A stretch of 12,013 nt of DNA from JAAFIP01 sp031390175 (GTDB taxonomy: Bacteria; Pseudomonadota; Gammaproteobacteria; Burkholderiales; Burkholderiaceae_C): assembly GCA_031390175.1 (NCBI GenBank), contig JANMTF010000397.1:1-12013 (forward strand), read 5' to 3'. Shown here piece by piece: positions 5,207 through 12,013 of the stretch (within the stretch, counting starts at the first letter, position 1; each line of letters opens with the position of its first letter). Below the pieces are notes generated by a model. It did not search any database and was not told the DNA's origin. It saw nothing but the letters and a program-made list of their open reading frames with translations. The position numbers and the translations under genes were made by a program.

Positions 5207-7972
5207 TCACACGCTCACGGCCCGCTGCGGTGCAGGCTGCGTGCTGCGCATCCAGGTTTTCAAGCGGCTCAGGTCGTCAAAGTCCACCACATCGCCCACG
5301 CTGCCGTCATCGTTGACGATCTTGAAGCGGGTGGCATCTTTGGTTAGAAACAGCACCTTGCCGTAATACTTGGACTGGTGAATGGCCTTGCGCGACGCAT
5401 CTTTCGTATCGTGTTTGGGGTCAATCAGCCGCATTAAGGGCGCATCGCCCGGCATATGCGTCATGCAGACAATAAAGTCGGGGTAAAACAGGTTTTTGCT
5501 ATCGCCGCGCAGCAGCCCCACGCTGAACGGCTTGCTGTGCGGGTTGCGGTGCCACCACTGCACAAAATCGGTGCGATCCAAGGCCTTGGCAAAGTTAAGT
5601 TCTGACTCGTTGAACTCGTACGTTGCGTCAACGCAAGCCACGCTCACCACCTCGGCGCTCTCTCCAAACACATAGGTTTCAGTTTTAAACTGCGCACGCG
5701 ATGCAGGTGGCAGCAGCTCGCGCGCAGCGGCGGCCTCGCCTTGGCTGGGGTACAGCAGGCCGTAGATGTTTTTGCGTGAGGGCATCACCGCTACCGTGGC
5801 AGGTAGTAGCAATGCATCGGGCAGCGGGTGGGCAAACTCTTCTTTTGCACGGTTAGCCCACTGCCTGTGCAGGGCCTCTTGCAACTCTGGAAACTGCTTG
5901 TGTATCACCCAGCAGGCCGCTTGCCTGGCTTGGCTGCGTATGGCCGCTGGGCTAGGGCGGTTGCTGTCGTCTTGCATGGCCCAGGCTTGCTCTATGGGCT
6001 CTATCAGCCGCATCGACAGGGTTTGAATCACGTCGGTGCAGTCTTGGTCTTCTAGCCCCAGCATCGCCAGTTTGTCGTTGGTGTGCTCTAGCAGCGCGTC
6101 TTGGTCGGTGATGACTTGCACGTCTTCTTCGGTTACGCCGCCGGTAAACAGCTCGGTGCGAATCTCTTTCTCTGTCATGCGGTTCAGGGCTGCTTTGACG
6201 GCATTGGTCTGTGTGGTGGCATCTATGGGCAACTGCCGCGCTGCTTCGGCTACATCCAGCGCCAGCACGTCAAACACGGGCTGCACCTCGGTGGTAAACC
6301 GCGTGGGTATCGCATTCTCAGCCAGCATGGTTTTGCGTGGAAGCGCGCGCACTTGCGCTTCATCAAGTGCGGCAAACAGTTCGTCACGGCTGGCGGGTGC
6401 GCGCAGGCTGGCGCGCTGCGCTTTCTTGCCCTGTGCGGCGGTGGCATCGTCTGCCACCAGCACGTCCACACCTTCATCGTCTTCATCCGTCGCATCAAAC
6501 AAGCCCGGCGTGGTGCCTGCCGGCAGCGCTTCAAACAAATTGCTGCTGGCCGCAGTGCCCGGCGCAGCGCTGCTGGCCAGCGGCGCACGCACCGTGCCGT
6601 CCAGGTCACGCGTGGGCAACAAGCGCAGGTCATACGTCAACGGCACTTGGTCTGTGGGTTTGTTAGTCAAGGCCACGCCGCCAAAGGCGGTGCGCCGTGC
6701 CACCAGTTGCTCCACCTGCCCGCCCAGTTGCGACTGCACGTTTTGTATGGCTTTGGCAGCTTCGGCAAAGCCTGGTTGAGCCTGTTCGTTGGCTAAAAAC
6801 ACATAGGCGGTGTCTAGCGCGGGCGGCACCATGGCCGCTTGTGGAAAGGCGCGCTGCAACTCGTGCGGCACGCGCATGACCCGGCCAATAAACTGGGTGG
6901 CAAAGTCGGGGTCGTTCACCACCTTGGTGGATGCCAGCACAAAAGCACGCGGCGCGTCAAAGCCCGTGCCTGCGGCTTGCTTAAACACCAGCACTTGTTT
7001 GCTGGTGTCGTTGGCAATAGCGGCCATCATCACCGGGTCGGGCTCGTTGGCGCTGTGAACGCCTATGGCGTGCGGCGGTATTTTCAGCTCGCGCATTAAA
7101 AACTCTTGCGCCTCGGCAATTGCCTCGTCGCCATTGCCCACCTGTACCAGTAGTAGCGGCACGGTGGCCAGGCCGTTGGAGCGCAGGTCACGCTCTATCT
7201 GCTGGTTGCGCCGCCAAGCGCGGCGCAGCACCGTCATTTTCAGGTCGGTCACGCTTTGCATCGACTGGCGCAGGTCATACACCACGGCTTCCAGCCAGGC
7301 TTTGTTCAGCCGCGCGGCCACCACTTCGGCGCGGCTCACGCTAAAGGTCTCGGTGCCGCCGTAGCCTGCGGTTTCAATAAACTCGTTCAAGGCCGCGTCA
7401 CGCGGTGTGGCGCTGGCCATCAGCAGGTAGTCGGCAGCCAGCCAGTGCACAAACTTGCCAAATTCGGTGGTGCTTTTCAGCGCAATATGCGCCTCGTCCA
7501 CCACCAGGCCAATGTCCAGCCCCGCGCTGCGGGCGCGCGCCACATAGGCAGCCATGCTGCGCAGCTCGTCATCGTCGGCGCTGCTGTAGCCTGAGGTGCG
7601 CGCCTTGGCGCTGGCTACGCCTTGCACCGTGGACACCAGCACCAAGCCTGCTTGGGGTTCTTCATTCAAGGCGATGGGAAGTTGCACGGCGGTCAGCCCA
7701 GCGCCTTCGCTGTCCAGCGAATCAATGGTTTGTGCCACCAGGTTCACATAGGGCACAAACCACAGCCACAGCGTGGGCTGCTGGGCGCTGATGCGCTGCA
7801 ACACGCGGGTGAGCATAAAGGTTTTGCCTGACCCCGTGGGGCTGCGCAGCAGGCAGGGCGGGCGCGGCTGGCTGTGCAGGGCGCGGCACAGGTTGTGGAT
7901 GATGGTTTCTTGAAAACCCTTGGGTACACGGGCATCGCCCTGCGGCGCGGTAATTTGCTGGGCGGCGCTCAT
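5207..7972 (-). CDS. res: Type III restriction endonuclease subunit (Res)
   Basis: A 921-residue superfamily 2 helicase–nuclease. Helicase motifs are SPTGSGKT at 44–51 (Walker A), DEAH at 159–162, SAT at 187–189, AGTGFDAPRA at 334–343 and QFIGRVMRVP at 360–369. A long, partly acidic and Ala/Thr-rich stretch at about 470–560 looks like a linker. The C-terminus has a PD-(D/E)xK-like nuclease: PDFIV from residue 831 (Asp832) and LIDPKH with Asp851 and Lys853. In type III systems Res needs Mod to recognise the site, then uses ATP to communicate between sites and cuts unmodified DNA. The ATG at 7972 overlaps the mod stop codon in ATGA (7969–7972), implying translational coupling. All key motifs are intact. 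It ends 34 bp from the 400-bp repeat. Confidence 0.9.
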   Translation of the reverse strand: MSAAQQITAPQGDARVPKGFQETIIHNLCRALHSQPRPPCLLRSPTGSGKTFMLTRVLQRISAQQPTLWLWFVPYVNLVAQTIDSLDSEGAGLTAVQLPIALNEEPQAGLVLVSTVQGVASAKARTSGYSSADDDELRSMAAYVARARSAGLDIGLVVDEAHIALKSTTEFGKFVHWLAADYLLMASATPRDAALNEFIETAGYGGTETFSVSRAEVVAARLNKAWLEAVVYDLRQSMQSVTDLKMTVLRRAWRRNQQIERDLRSNGLATVPLLLVQVGNGDEAIAEAQEFLMRELKIPPHAIGVHSANEPDPVMMAAIANDTSKQVLVFKQAAGTGFDAPRAFVLASTKVVNDPDFATQFIGRVMRVPHELQRAFPQAAMVPPALDTAYVFLANEQAQPGFAEAAKAIQNVQSQLGGQVEQLVARRTAFGGVALTNKPTDQVPLTYDLRLLPTRDLDGTVRAPLASSAAPGTAASSNLFEALPAGTTPGLFDATDEDDEGVDVLVADDATAAQGKKAQRASLRAPASRDELFAALDEAQVRALPRKTMLAENAIPTRFTTEVQPVFDVLALDVAEAARQLPIDATTQTNAVKAALNRMTEKEIRTELFTGGVTEEDVQVITDQDALLEHTNDKLAMLGLEDQDCTDVIQTLSMRLIEPIEQAWAMQDDSNRPSPAAIRSQARQAACWVIHKQFPELQEALHRQWANRAKEEFAHPLPDALLLPATVAVMPSRKNIYGLLYPSQGEAAAARELLPPASRAQFKTETYVFGESAEVVSVACVDATYEFNESELNFAKALDRTDFVQWWHRNPHSKPFSVGLLRGDSKNLFYPDFIVCMTHMPGDAPLMRLIDPKHDTKDASRKAIHQSKYYGKVLFLTKDATRFKIVNDDGSVGDVVDFDDLSRLKTWMRSTQPAPQRAVSV

Positions 7973-9939
7973 TGGGCTGCACTCTCTAGTGTTGTTTTAG
8001 GTGCGGCTTTGCGGCGTGGTGCTATTTGCCCATGCAGCAAAGCCTTTTGCAGCGACAGGCTTTCGACCACTTTGTCGGTGCCGTCCCAAGCCTGCTGCAA
8101 GTGCTGGCGCACGGTGTCGGGCCGGGTGCTGTACACCCGCAGATGGCCGTGGCGCGGGCTGCTGGGGTGCAGGGGCAGGGCCGCCAGTGCTGCCAGCGTG
8201 GCAGGGGTGAGGCGGTGCACCAGCACCGTCAGCGAGCCTTCGGCCACACTTTGCAGCAAAATCTTCATGCCTTGGCTAGCCGCAGGCACGGGGCGGGCTA
8301 CTTTGCCCAGTCGCATCGTCAGCAGCTGAAAGGCGTGGGCGCAGTCGCTCTCAAACGGCGCATCGCCGGGGGCTATTTTGTCCAGTTGCAAGTAGGCAAA
8401 GCTGTTGTGCGCCAGCGCCGCGTCTGAGGCTATCACTTTGCCAATGCGCGCCGCACACACGTCGCGGCACAGGTTTTTGGCAGGTTCTTTGTCGGTAGCC
8501 TCGGTGCTGGAGCACAAGATGAACTTGCGCGGCGCAGCGTCTGGTTCTAGCGCGTTCAGCGCCAGCACGGCGTGGCCCGTGGTGCCGCTGCCTGCGAAGA
8601 AGTCTAAAACGATGTCGCCGGGGCGGCTGGCTTGGCCGATCAGGCCTTGGATGAGGGTGCGTGGTTTGGGGTACGGAAAGGCTTTACTGCCCATGAGGTC
8701 TTGTAATTCTTTGGAACCCTCCTCAGTAGTTCCGACTATCGGCATGTTCTCGCCGCTGACAAGGGTATCTTCCTCCTGCTTGGGAGTGAGCCATGACGAA
8801 ATCGGCTGGTTTTCGTTTTTCAAACCTTCTTTGAATCGTTTGAATTGGGGTCTGCCATATCCGATTTTCTTTCCTACCCAAAATTCAAGGTTCGGCATGC
8901 CTTCAAAAAGCAGGGCTGTTTTGCCACTCAAAGGAACGTCTTTGGCTGCAACTGCGGTACGCAATGCATCTAAGGTTTCAAAAACTTCGACACGCTGGTT
9001 TGGTGGAAACCAAACCAAGTTTTTTTCAATCAAATCCTCTATGGCATCACCTCGAAGCCCCTTGAGTGCAGAGGCTATTGCTCCTTCGTCACCGTTGAAT
9101 CGATTTCGAATCTCTAACTTCGACGCATATGCCCATACCCGCTGCGGGTTACAGGGGTAATAAATCCCGTTTATGGAGTCGTGAATAGGGTAGTAGGTGT
9201 TTTTTCGCTCAGACATGTCATGCGCCTTAGTTAAATCACTAAGCCGAAACACCCGATCTCCCTCTTCGAAACGGTACATTGAGTAAGATTTTTCGTTACC
9301 AGAGAATCGAAAACCACTGTTCCCGTAAACCAGTACATGTTCATGGTTGTCAGAGAAAAAAGCCCCCTTAGCGTCGTTCCCACCAGTCCGACTGCGCCAA
9401 ACAAAGCTACCCACCCGCCGCCCCGGAAAAACCTCGTCCATCAGCAGCTCCAGCCGTGCCCGGTTTTCGTCGTTGATGCTGACCATGATGACGCCGTCTT
9501 GCGTGAGCAGGTCTTTGGCCAGCACCAAGCGGCGGTACAAAAACTCTAGCCACTGGCTGTGCCGCCAGCGGTCGTTCGCGCCCACGTAGCGGTCGTTGTA
9601 CACCCAGTCTTTGTTGCCAGTGTTGTAGGGCGGGTCAATGTAGATGACGCGCACTTTGCCTGCGTGGGTGCTGCGCAGCAGGCGCAGGCTGTCGTAGTTG
9701 TCGCCTTCAATAATCAAATTAGGGGTGCCGGGCCCGGCTACGCTGGCCAAGCCGTGCGAATACTCGCCCACCAAGCGGGGCAGCACAATGTGCGCGTTCA
9801 GCGCCGCGTCACGCTCAATGGCGCTGCACTCCCAGTAGAGGCCCAGCTTTTGTTTGGTTAGGTGGTCTACCAGCAGGCGTTTAAGCTGCGCAGCGTTTAA
9901 GCCGTCCAGGGTTTCAAGCAGGTTTTTGGGAGTTGTCAT
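7969..9939 (-). CDS. mod: Type III DNA adenine methyltransferase (Mod)
   Basis: A 656-residue β-class N6-adenine methyltransferase, recognised by motif order: catalytic DPPYNTG at residues 102–108 precedes the AdoMet-binding FAGSGTTG at 448–455. NLIIEGDNYDSL at 74–85 is typical of type III Mod proteins. Between them, residues about 180–420 form the target-recognition region that sets sequence specificity. The matching DNA (about 8690–9400) is plainly more AT-rich and uses different codons from both ends of the gene. Mod modifies one strand of the site with S-adenosylmethionine and also supplies specificity to Res. The ATG at 9939 is the only start that keeps the conserved N-terminus; no Shine–Dalgarno is evident. 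It lies 2 bp from a short hairpin repeat (9942–10004) and 104 bp downstream of higA, and is coupled to res. Confidence 0.94.
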   Translation of the reverse strand: MTTPKNLLETLDGLNAAQLKRLLVDHLTKQKLGLYWECSAIERDAALNAHIVLPRLVGEYSHGLASVAGPGTPNLIIEGDNYDSLRLLRSTHAGKVRVIYIDPPYNTGNKDWVYNDRYVGANDRWRHSQWLEFLYRRLVLAKDLLTQDGVIMVSINDENRARLELLMDEVFPGRRVGSFVWRSRTGGNDAKGAFFSDNHEHVLVYGNSGFRFSGNEKSYSMYRFEEGDRVFRLSDLTKAHDMSERKNTYYPIHDSINGIYYPCNPQRVWAYASKLEIRNRFNGDEGAIASALKGLRGDAIEDLIEKNLVWFPPNQRVEVFETLDALRTAVAAKDVPLSGKTALLFEGMPNLEFWVGKKIGYGRPQFKRFKEGLKNENQPISSWLTPKQEEDTLVSGENMPIVGTTEEGSKELQDLMGSKAFPYPKPRTLIQGLIGQASRPGDIVLDFFAGSGTTGHAVLALNALEPDAAPRKFILCSSTEATDKEPAKNLCRDVCAARIGKVIASDAALAHNSFAYLQLDKIAPGDAPFESDCAHAFQLLTMRLGKVARPVPAASQGMKILLQSVAEGSLTVLVHRLTPATLAALAALPLHPSSPRHGHLRVYSTRPDTVRQHLQQAWDGTDKVVESLSLQKALLHGQIAPRRKAAPKTTLESAAQ

Positions 9940-9941
9940 AC

Positions 9942-10004
9942 TATATTTTTAATAGCTTCTTGCGCAATATTTTATTGGGCTAGAGGCCAATTTTTTAAGA
10001 TATA
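9942..10004. repeat. Short hairpin repeat upstream of mod
   Basis: An AT-rich repeat with a hairpin: arms 9956–9968 and 9974–9986 pair at 11 of 13 positions around a 5-nt loop, and TATAT/ATATA lie at its edges. Without gaps it aligns with the 34-bp terminal repeat of the 400-bp elements (TAGCT.CT..CGCA..ATT.TA..GGGCT..AG), matching about two-thirds of positions. It resembles a small intergenic repeat that I recall as widespread in Comamonadaceae, though I cannot verify this here. It occupies the mod leader and may shape its translation. Confidence 0.6.
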
Positions 10005-10043
10005 CGAGGGTTTTTTTGCAGCCCTACGCAAGCTGGCACCAGC

Positions 10044-10331
10044 TTAGACGGGCTCCAGCTCCACATGCACCTGCTGACCCAGCGCAGAGGCGATGTTGAC
10101 CAGTGCGTCGAGGGAAAACCTGGAGATGCGGCCGCGCAATAAGTCGCTAATGCGGGGCTGCGTGACGGCGCAGTGGCTGGCGGCTTGCGCCTGCGTCCAG
10201 CCGTTGGCTTCGATCAGCGCAGCAATTTTGTCCATCAGCTCCGAGCGCACGCGCAGGTTGGCGGCCTCCTCGGGCGTGTCGGCTAGTGCGTCCCAGACGT
10301 TGGCGTAACGGTCGGTATTGGCTGGTTTCAT
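10044..10331 (-). CDS. higA: HigA-type XRE-family antitoxin
   Basis: A 95-residue protein with an N-terminal helical part and a helix-turn-helix of the XRE/Cro type at about residues 31–85: the core is TQAQAASHCAVTQPRISDLLRG with SRFSLDALVNIASALG after it. Such antitoxins neutralise their toxin and repress the operon by binding the promoter. It follows the toxin gene, in the order typical of higBA. Its ATG at 10331 overlaps the toxin stop in ATGA (10328–10331), so translation is likely coupled. A 7-bp palindrome with a 2-nt loop (10030–10045) overlaps its stop codon. The mod gene lies 104 bp downstream on the same strand, so read-through is possible. Confidence 0.85.
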   Translation of the reverse strand: MKPANTDRYANVWDALADTPEEAANLRVRSELMDKIAALIEANGWTQAQAASHCAVTQPRISDLLRGRISRFSLDALVNIASALGQQVHVELEPV

Positions 10332-10654
10332 TGGAGGCCTTTCAACAGTTGATTGAAACGGGTTTTCGCAGTGTCGATGTCACGTTGGGAGGTGGTGGGG
10401 GTCTTTTTCTGAAACGCGTGTAGCACGTAGACCGCATCGGCTAGCCGCGCTGTGTAGATTACTCGAAACGTGCCAGCACCGTCCCATAGCCTAATTTCTT
10501 CTACACCTTTGCCAATGGAGGGCATGGGTTTGAAGTCGTCGGGTTGCTTGCCTTTTTGCACGCGATCAATCTGGCGACCTGCATCCTGGCGAACATCTTT
10601 GGGGAAATCGCGCACGTTTTTGAGTGAGTTTCCTAAAAATTGGACGGATTTCAT
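10328..10654 (-). CDS. higB: HigB/Gp49-family toxin of a toxin–antitoxin pair
   Basis: A 108-residue protein of the RelE-like Gp49/HigB family, predicted to cleave mRNA on the ribosome. Characteristic parts are KSVQFLGNSLKNVRDFP at the start, RQDAGRQIDRVQKG at 23–36, EEIRLWDGAGTFRVIYTARL at 52–71 and YVLHAFQKKT at 76–85, the last being a strong signature of the family. Although the frame continues upstream, the ATG at 10654 matches the family N-terminus and has a TATAAT sequence just upstream. The toxin comes first, with the XRE antitoxin overlapping by 4 bp. It is divergent from vapB, about 150 bp away. The assignment to the toxin family is strong; the symbol rests on family and gene order. 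Confidence 0.85.
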   Translation of the reverse strand: MKSVQFLGNSLKNVRDFPKDVRQDAGRQIDRVQKGKQPDDFKPMPSIGKGVEEIRLWDGAGTFRVIYTARLADAVYVLHAFQKKTPTTSQRDIDTAKTRFNQLLKGLQ

Positions 10655-10661
10655 AGTTTGA

Positions 10662-10667
10662 ATTATA
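10662..10667 (-). promoter_or_regulatory. Candidate −10 box of the higBA promoter
   Basis: A perfect TATAAT on the minus strand ends 7 nt before the higB start codon, so a transcript would be leaderless or nearly so. No good −35 match is seen 16–18 bp upstream, which fits a promoter tuned by its own repressor, but the site is inferred from the −10 alone. Confidence 0.4.
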
Positions 10668-10792
10668 GCGGTATGGATATGTTTGCGTGATGGTGGCCTG
10701 CTGGCGCTCACGGATGTCAGTGTGGCCGCTGGCTCGGAATATCTTTGTGAGCTGCCCCTCTTTGTCATAACATCAAATTTGTCTGTAGTTTT

Positions 10793-10796
10793 GGAG
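10793..10796 (+). promoter_or_regulatory. Ribosome-binding site of vapB
   Basis: GGAG lies 7 nt before the ATG at 10804 and decides this start over the nearby in-frame Met codons at residues 4 and 6. Confidence 0.6.
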
Positions 10797-10803
10797 ATTA
10801 ATC

Positions 10804-11046
10804 ATGTTGCAGATGAAAATGTCAGATGGCGGCAGAGTTGTCATGCCTGCCGAAATACGCCAAGCCTTAGGGCTGAAGGAGGGGGATGCCGTGCTGTGGT
10901 CGCTGGTGGATGGGGAGGCGCGGGTGACCTCGCGGGCCCAGCGCATACGCCAGGCGCAGGCGCTGGTGCGTAGGCATGTGCCGGCGGGGGTGTCGTTGGC
11001 GGACGAGCTGATAGCACAGCGCAGGCAGGAGGCGGCGCGTGGCTAA
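10804..11046 (+). CDS. vapB: VapB-type AbrB/SpoVT-fold antitoxin
   Basis: An 80-residue protein whose first half is a swapped-hairpin AbrB domain: MKMSDGGRVVMPAEIRQALGL at residues 4–24, then KEGDAVLWSLVDGEARVTS. The C-terminal half (about 45–80) is basic and helical, the part that usually wraps and blocks the toxin. It should bind DNA as a dimer and repress its own operon. It is followed directly by the PIN toxin, whose GTG start lies 8 bp before the end of this gene, so the two are translationally coupled. It is divergent from higBA. Confidence 0.85.
   Translation: MLQMKMSDGGRVVMPAEIRQALGLKEGDAVLWSLVDGEARVTSRAQRIRQAQALVRRHVPAGVSLADELIAQRRQEAARG
11027..11032 (+). promoter_or_regulatory. Ribosome-binding site setting the vapC GTG start
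   Basis: AGGAGG, inside the end of vapB, lies 6 nt upstream of GTG 11039. This strong site supports translation of the long Gly/Ala-rich N-terminal tail of the toxin. Confidence 0.65.
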
Positions 11047-11536
11047 GGCGGGTGCAGGCGGTGGTGCGCAGCCGGGTGCACAGGCTGGTGCACAGGCGGG
11101 TGCGGGCGCTGGCGCAAAGGGGGGCGCAACACCGCGTGACAAGGCGGCGGCGGTGGTGCTGGACGCATCGGCCTTGCTGGCGCTGTTTAACGATGAGCCA
11201 GGCGCAGAGCGCGTGATGCAAGCGCTGGAGCAGCCCTGCCTGCTGAGCGCAGCCAGCCACACCGAGGTGCTCACCAAGCTGCTGGACAAGGGCCTGAGCC
11301 CGGAGGACGCGGCAACGGTGATGACATCGGTAGAGCTGCGCATAGTGGCTTTTGACGCAGCGCAGTCAGCGGACGCCGCCTGGCTGCGCACGGCTACGCT
11401 CGCAGTGGGCTTGTCGCTAGGTGACCGGGCCTGCCTGGCGCTGGCGCGGGCAGAGAGCGCGGCGGTGCTGACGGCGGACAAGCCTTGGCTGCAGATTGCG
11501 CAGGCGGTGGGCGTTAGGGTGCAGTGTATTCGCTGA
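11039..11536 (+). CDS. vapC: VapC-type PIN-domain toxin with repetitive N-terminal tail
   Basis: A 165-residue PIN nuclease. The acidic site residues are visible: Asp42 in VVLDASALLALF, Glu76 in SHTEVLTKL, Asp129 in SLGDRACLALA and Asp147 in LTADKPW. Such toxins cleave tRNA or rRNA when freed from the antitoxin. The PIN domain begins only at about residue 38. Before it is a tail of Gly, Ala and Gln encoded by imperfect 12-bp tandem repeats (11063–11110) and ending in a basic stretch. Ordinary VapC proteins begin at the VVLDASAL strand. The GTG at 11039 is chosen because AGGAGG lies 6 nt upstream and the frame overlaps vapB by 8 bp. An internal GTG at residue 39 or 40 is a possible alternative. 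The 400-bp repeat begins 15 bp after the stop. Confidence 0.85.
   Translation: MAKAGAGGGAQPGAQAGAQAGAGAGAKGGATPRDKAAAVVLDASALLALFNDEPGAERVMQALEQPCLLSAASHTEVLTKLLDKGLSPEDAATVMTSVELRIVAFDAAQSADAAWLRTATLAVGLSLGDRACLALARAESAAVLTADKPWLQIAQAVGVRVQCIR
11063..11110 (+). repeat. Four 12-bp tandem repeats inside vapC
   Basis: Units of the form GGTGCACAGGCT stand head to tail, in frame, encoding Gly-Ala-Gln-Pro, Gly-Ala-Gln-Ala, Gly-Ala-Gln-Ala and Gly-Ala-Gly-Ala. The second and third differ by one base. Similar but degenerate GC-rich sequence flanks them. Because the unit is a multiple of three, slippage would change tail length without breaking the frame. Confidence 0.8.
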
Positions 11537-11551
11537 CTTTGCAGTCATGGG

Positions 11552-11952
11552 GGCACTACATATTTCGTAGCTGCTCCCGCATCATTCTAAAGGGCTGCAG
11601 ATCGATTGATATCTTAAAAACGCTCAAAAACAGCGTATTCTCCGGCTTTCTCAGGCTAGGCATGCCGTTGGCGGGCTTTTGAAAACCCTTAAATTATGCG
11701 AATTTATGTACCTGCATCAATTTGGCTCATTTCTTCGAAATATTCGTGAAATATTTAACGAAATTTGCCAAAAAAAAACTCCTAAATCGCTTAGGTACAT
11801 AAATTCGCATAATTTAAGCACTTTCAGCCAGACGCTCACTGCCTGCATCACAGGAAAAAGCTCCAAAATCGGCTGTTTGATGCCTGTTTTAAGATGCTAA
11901 TAGGCCTGTAGCCCTTTAGAATAATGCGGGAGCAGCTACTGTATGTGTAGCG
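11552..11952 (+). repeat. 400-bp palindromic MITE-like element, copy 2
   Basis: The second direct copy of the element at 4774–5173. Its terminal inverted repeats are 11567–11600 and 11906–11939 (34 bp, two mismatches). The inner inverted pair is a perfect 26 bp at 11688–11713 and 11793–11818. The pairing is better preserved than in copy 1, so this copy may be younger. A frame of 73 codons at 11679–11900 lies across the palindrome and has no counterpart in copy 1, so it is not called as a gene. The element follows vapC by 15 bp. Confidence 0.85.
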
Positions 11953-12013
11953 CACTGAAATGCCCTTGCAGGTGCCTGCAAACCACTCCTTGCTCGCGCC
12001 AGGCTACGGGCTT
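11953..12013. other. Right-edge non-coding stretch with a palindrome
   Basis: No gene is visible in the last 61 bases. A perfect palindrome, TTGCAGG-TG-CCTGCAA (11966–11981), could be an operator or the foot of a hairpin, but the sequence ends too soon to judge. Confidence 0.4.

Noticed and set aside
9940..9945. TATAGT as the −10 box of mod
   Set aside because: It touches the ATG, so transcription would start inside the gene, and no later in-frame start keeps the conserved N-terminus.
11679..11900. 73-codon open frame inside the right 400-bp element
   Set aside because: It crosses the inner palindrome, is interrupted in the other copy at 4774–5173, and resembles no protein family; it is a by-product of AT-rich repeat sequence.
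4774..11952. Composite transposon with a target-site duplication
   Set aside because: No transposase or integrase gene lies in the window and I could not see matching short repeats outside either element, so only repeat-flanking is claimed.
1..12013. CRISPR arrays, tRNA or rRNA genes
   Set aside because: I saw no regularly spaced repeats with unique spacers, and no tRNA- or rRNA-like stretch on reading; no covariance search was run.

Overview
The window looks like a chromosomal segment of a betaproteobacterium of the order Burkholderiales, most likely family Comamonadaceae. This is inferred from the moderately high G+C content, the protein sequences and the hemH–hslR neighbourhood; in many Burkholderiales these two genes sit beside the hrcA/grpE/dnaK/dnaJ heat-shock cluster, which would lie off the left edge.

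Left part (1–3445) is housekeeping. An Hsp15-type S4 RNA-binding protein (hslR, minus) is separated from ferrochelatase (hemH, minus) by a 405-bp gap holding two long hairpin elements in opposite orientation. These share a conserved core but have different 24-bp stems, each fully paired. A HAD hydrolase (plus) diverges from hemH, and phosphoserine phosphatase (serB, minus) overlaps it tail to tail.

Middle part (3446–4729) is a small accessory zone: a toxin–antitoxin relic (antitoxin N-terminus run into the last third of a PIN toxin in another frame) and a secreted lipoprotein of unknown function.

Right part (4774–11952) is a defence island bounded by two direct copies of a ~400-bp palindromic, MITE-like non-coding element. 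Between them, on minus, lie a HigB/HigA-type toxin–antitoxin pair and a type III restriction–modification pair (mod, res), each pair joined by a 4-bp stop/start overlap. On plus is a VapB/VapC pair whose toxin carries a Gly/Ala/Gln repeat tail. A shorter hairpin repeat related to the ends of the 400-bp element lies immediately upstream of mod. Mod methylates the recognition site and Res cuts unmodified DNA; the toxin–antitoxin pairs may stabilise the island or act in abortive defence.

The known genes belong to recognised families. The least explained material is the non-coding DNA: the paired covarying hairpins at 526–778 and the 400-bp palindromic repeats flanking the island.
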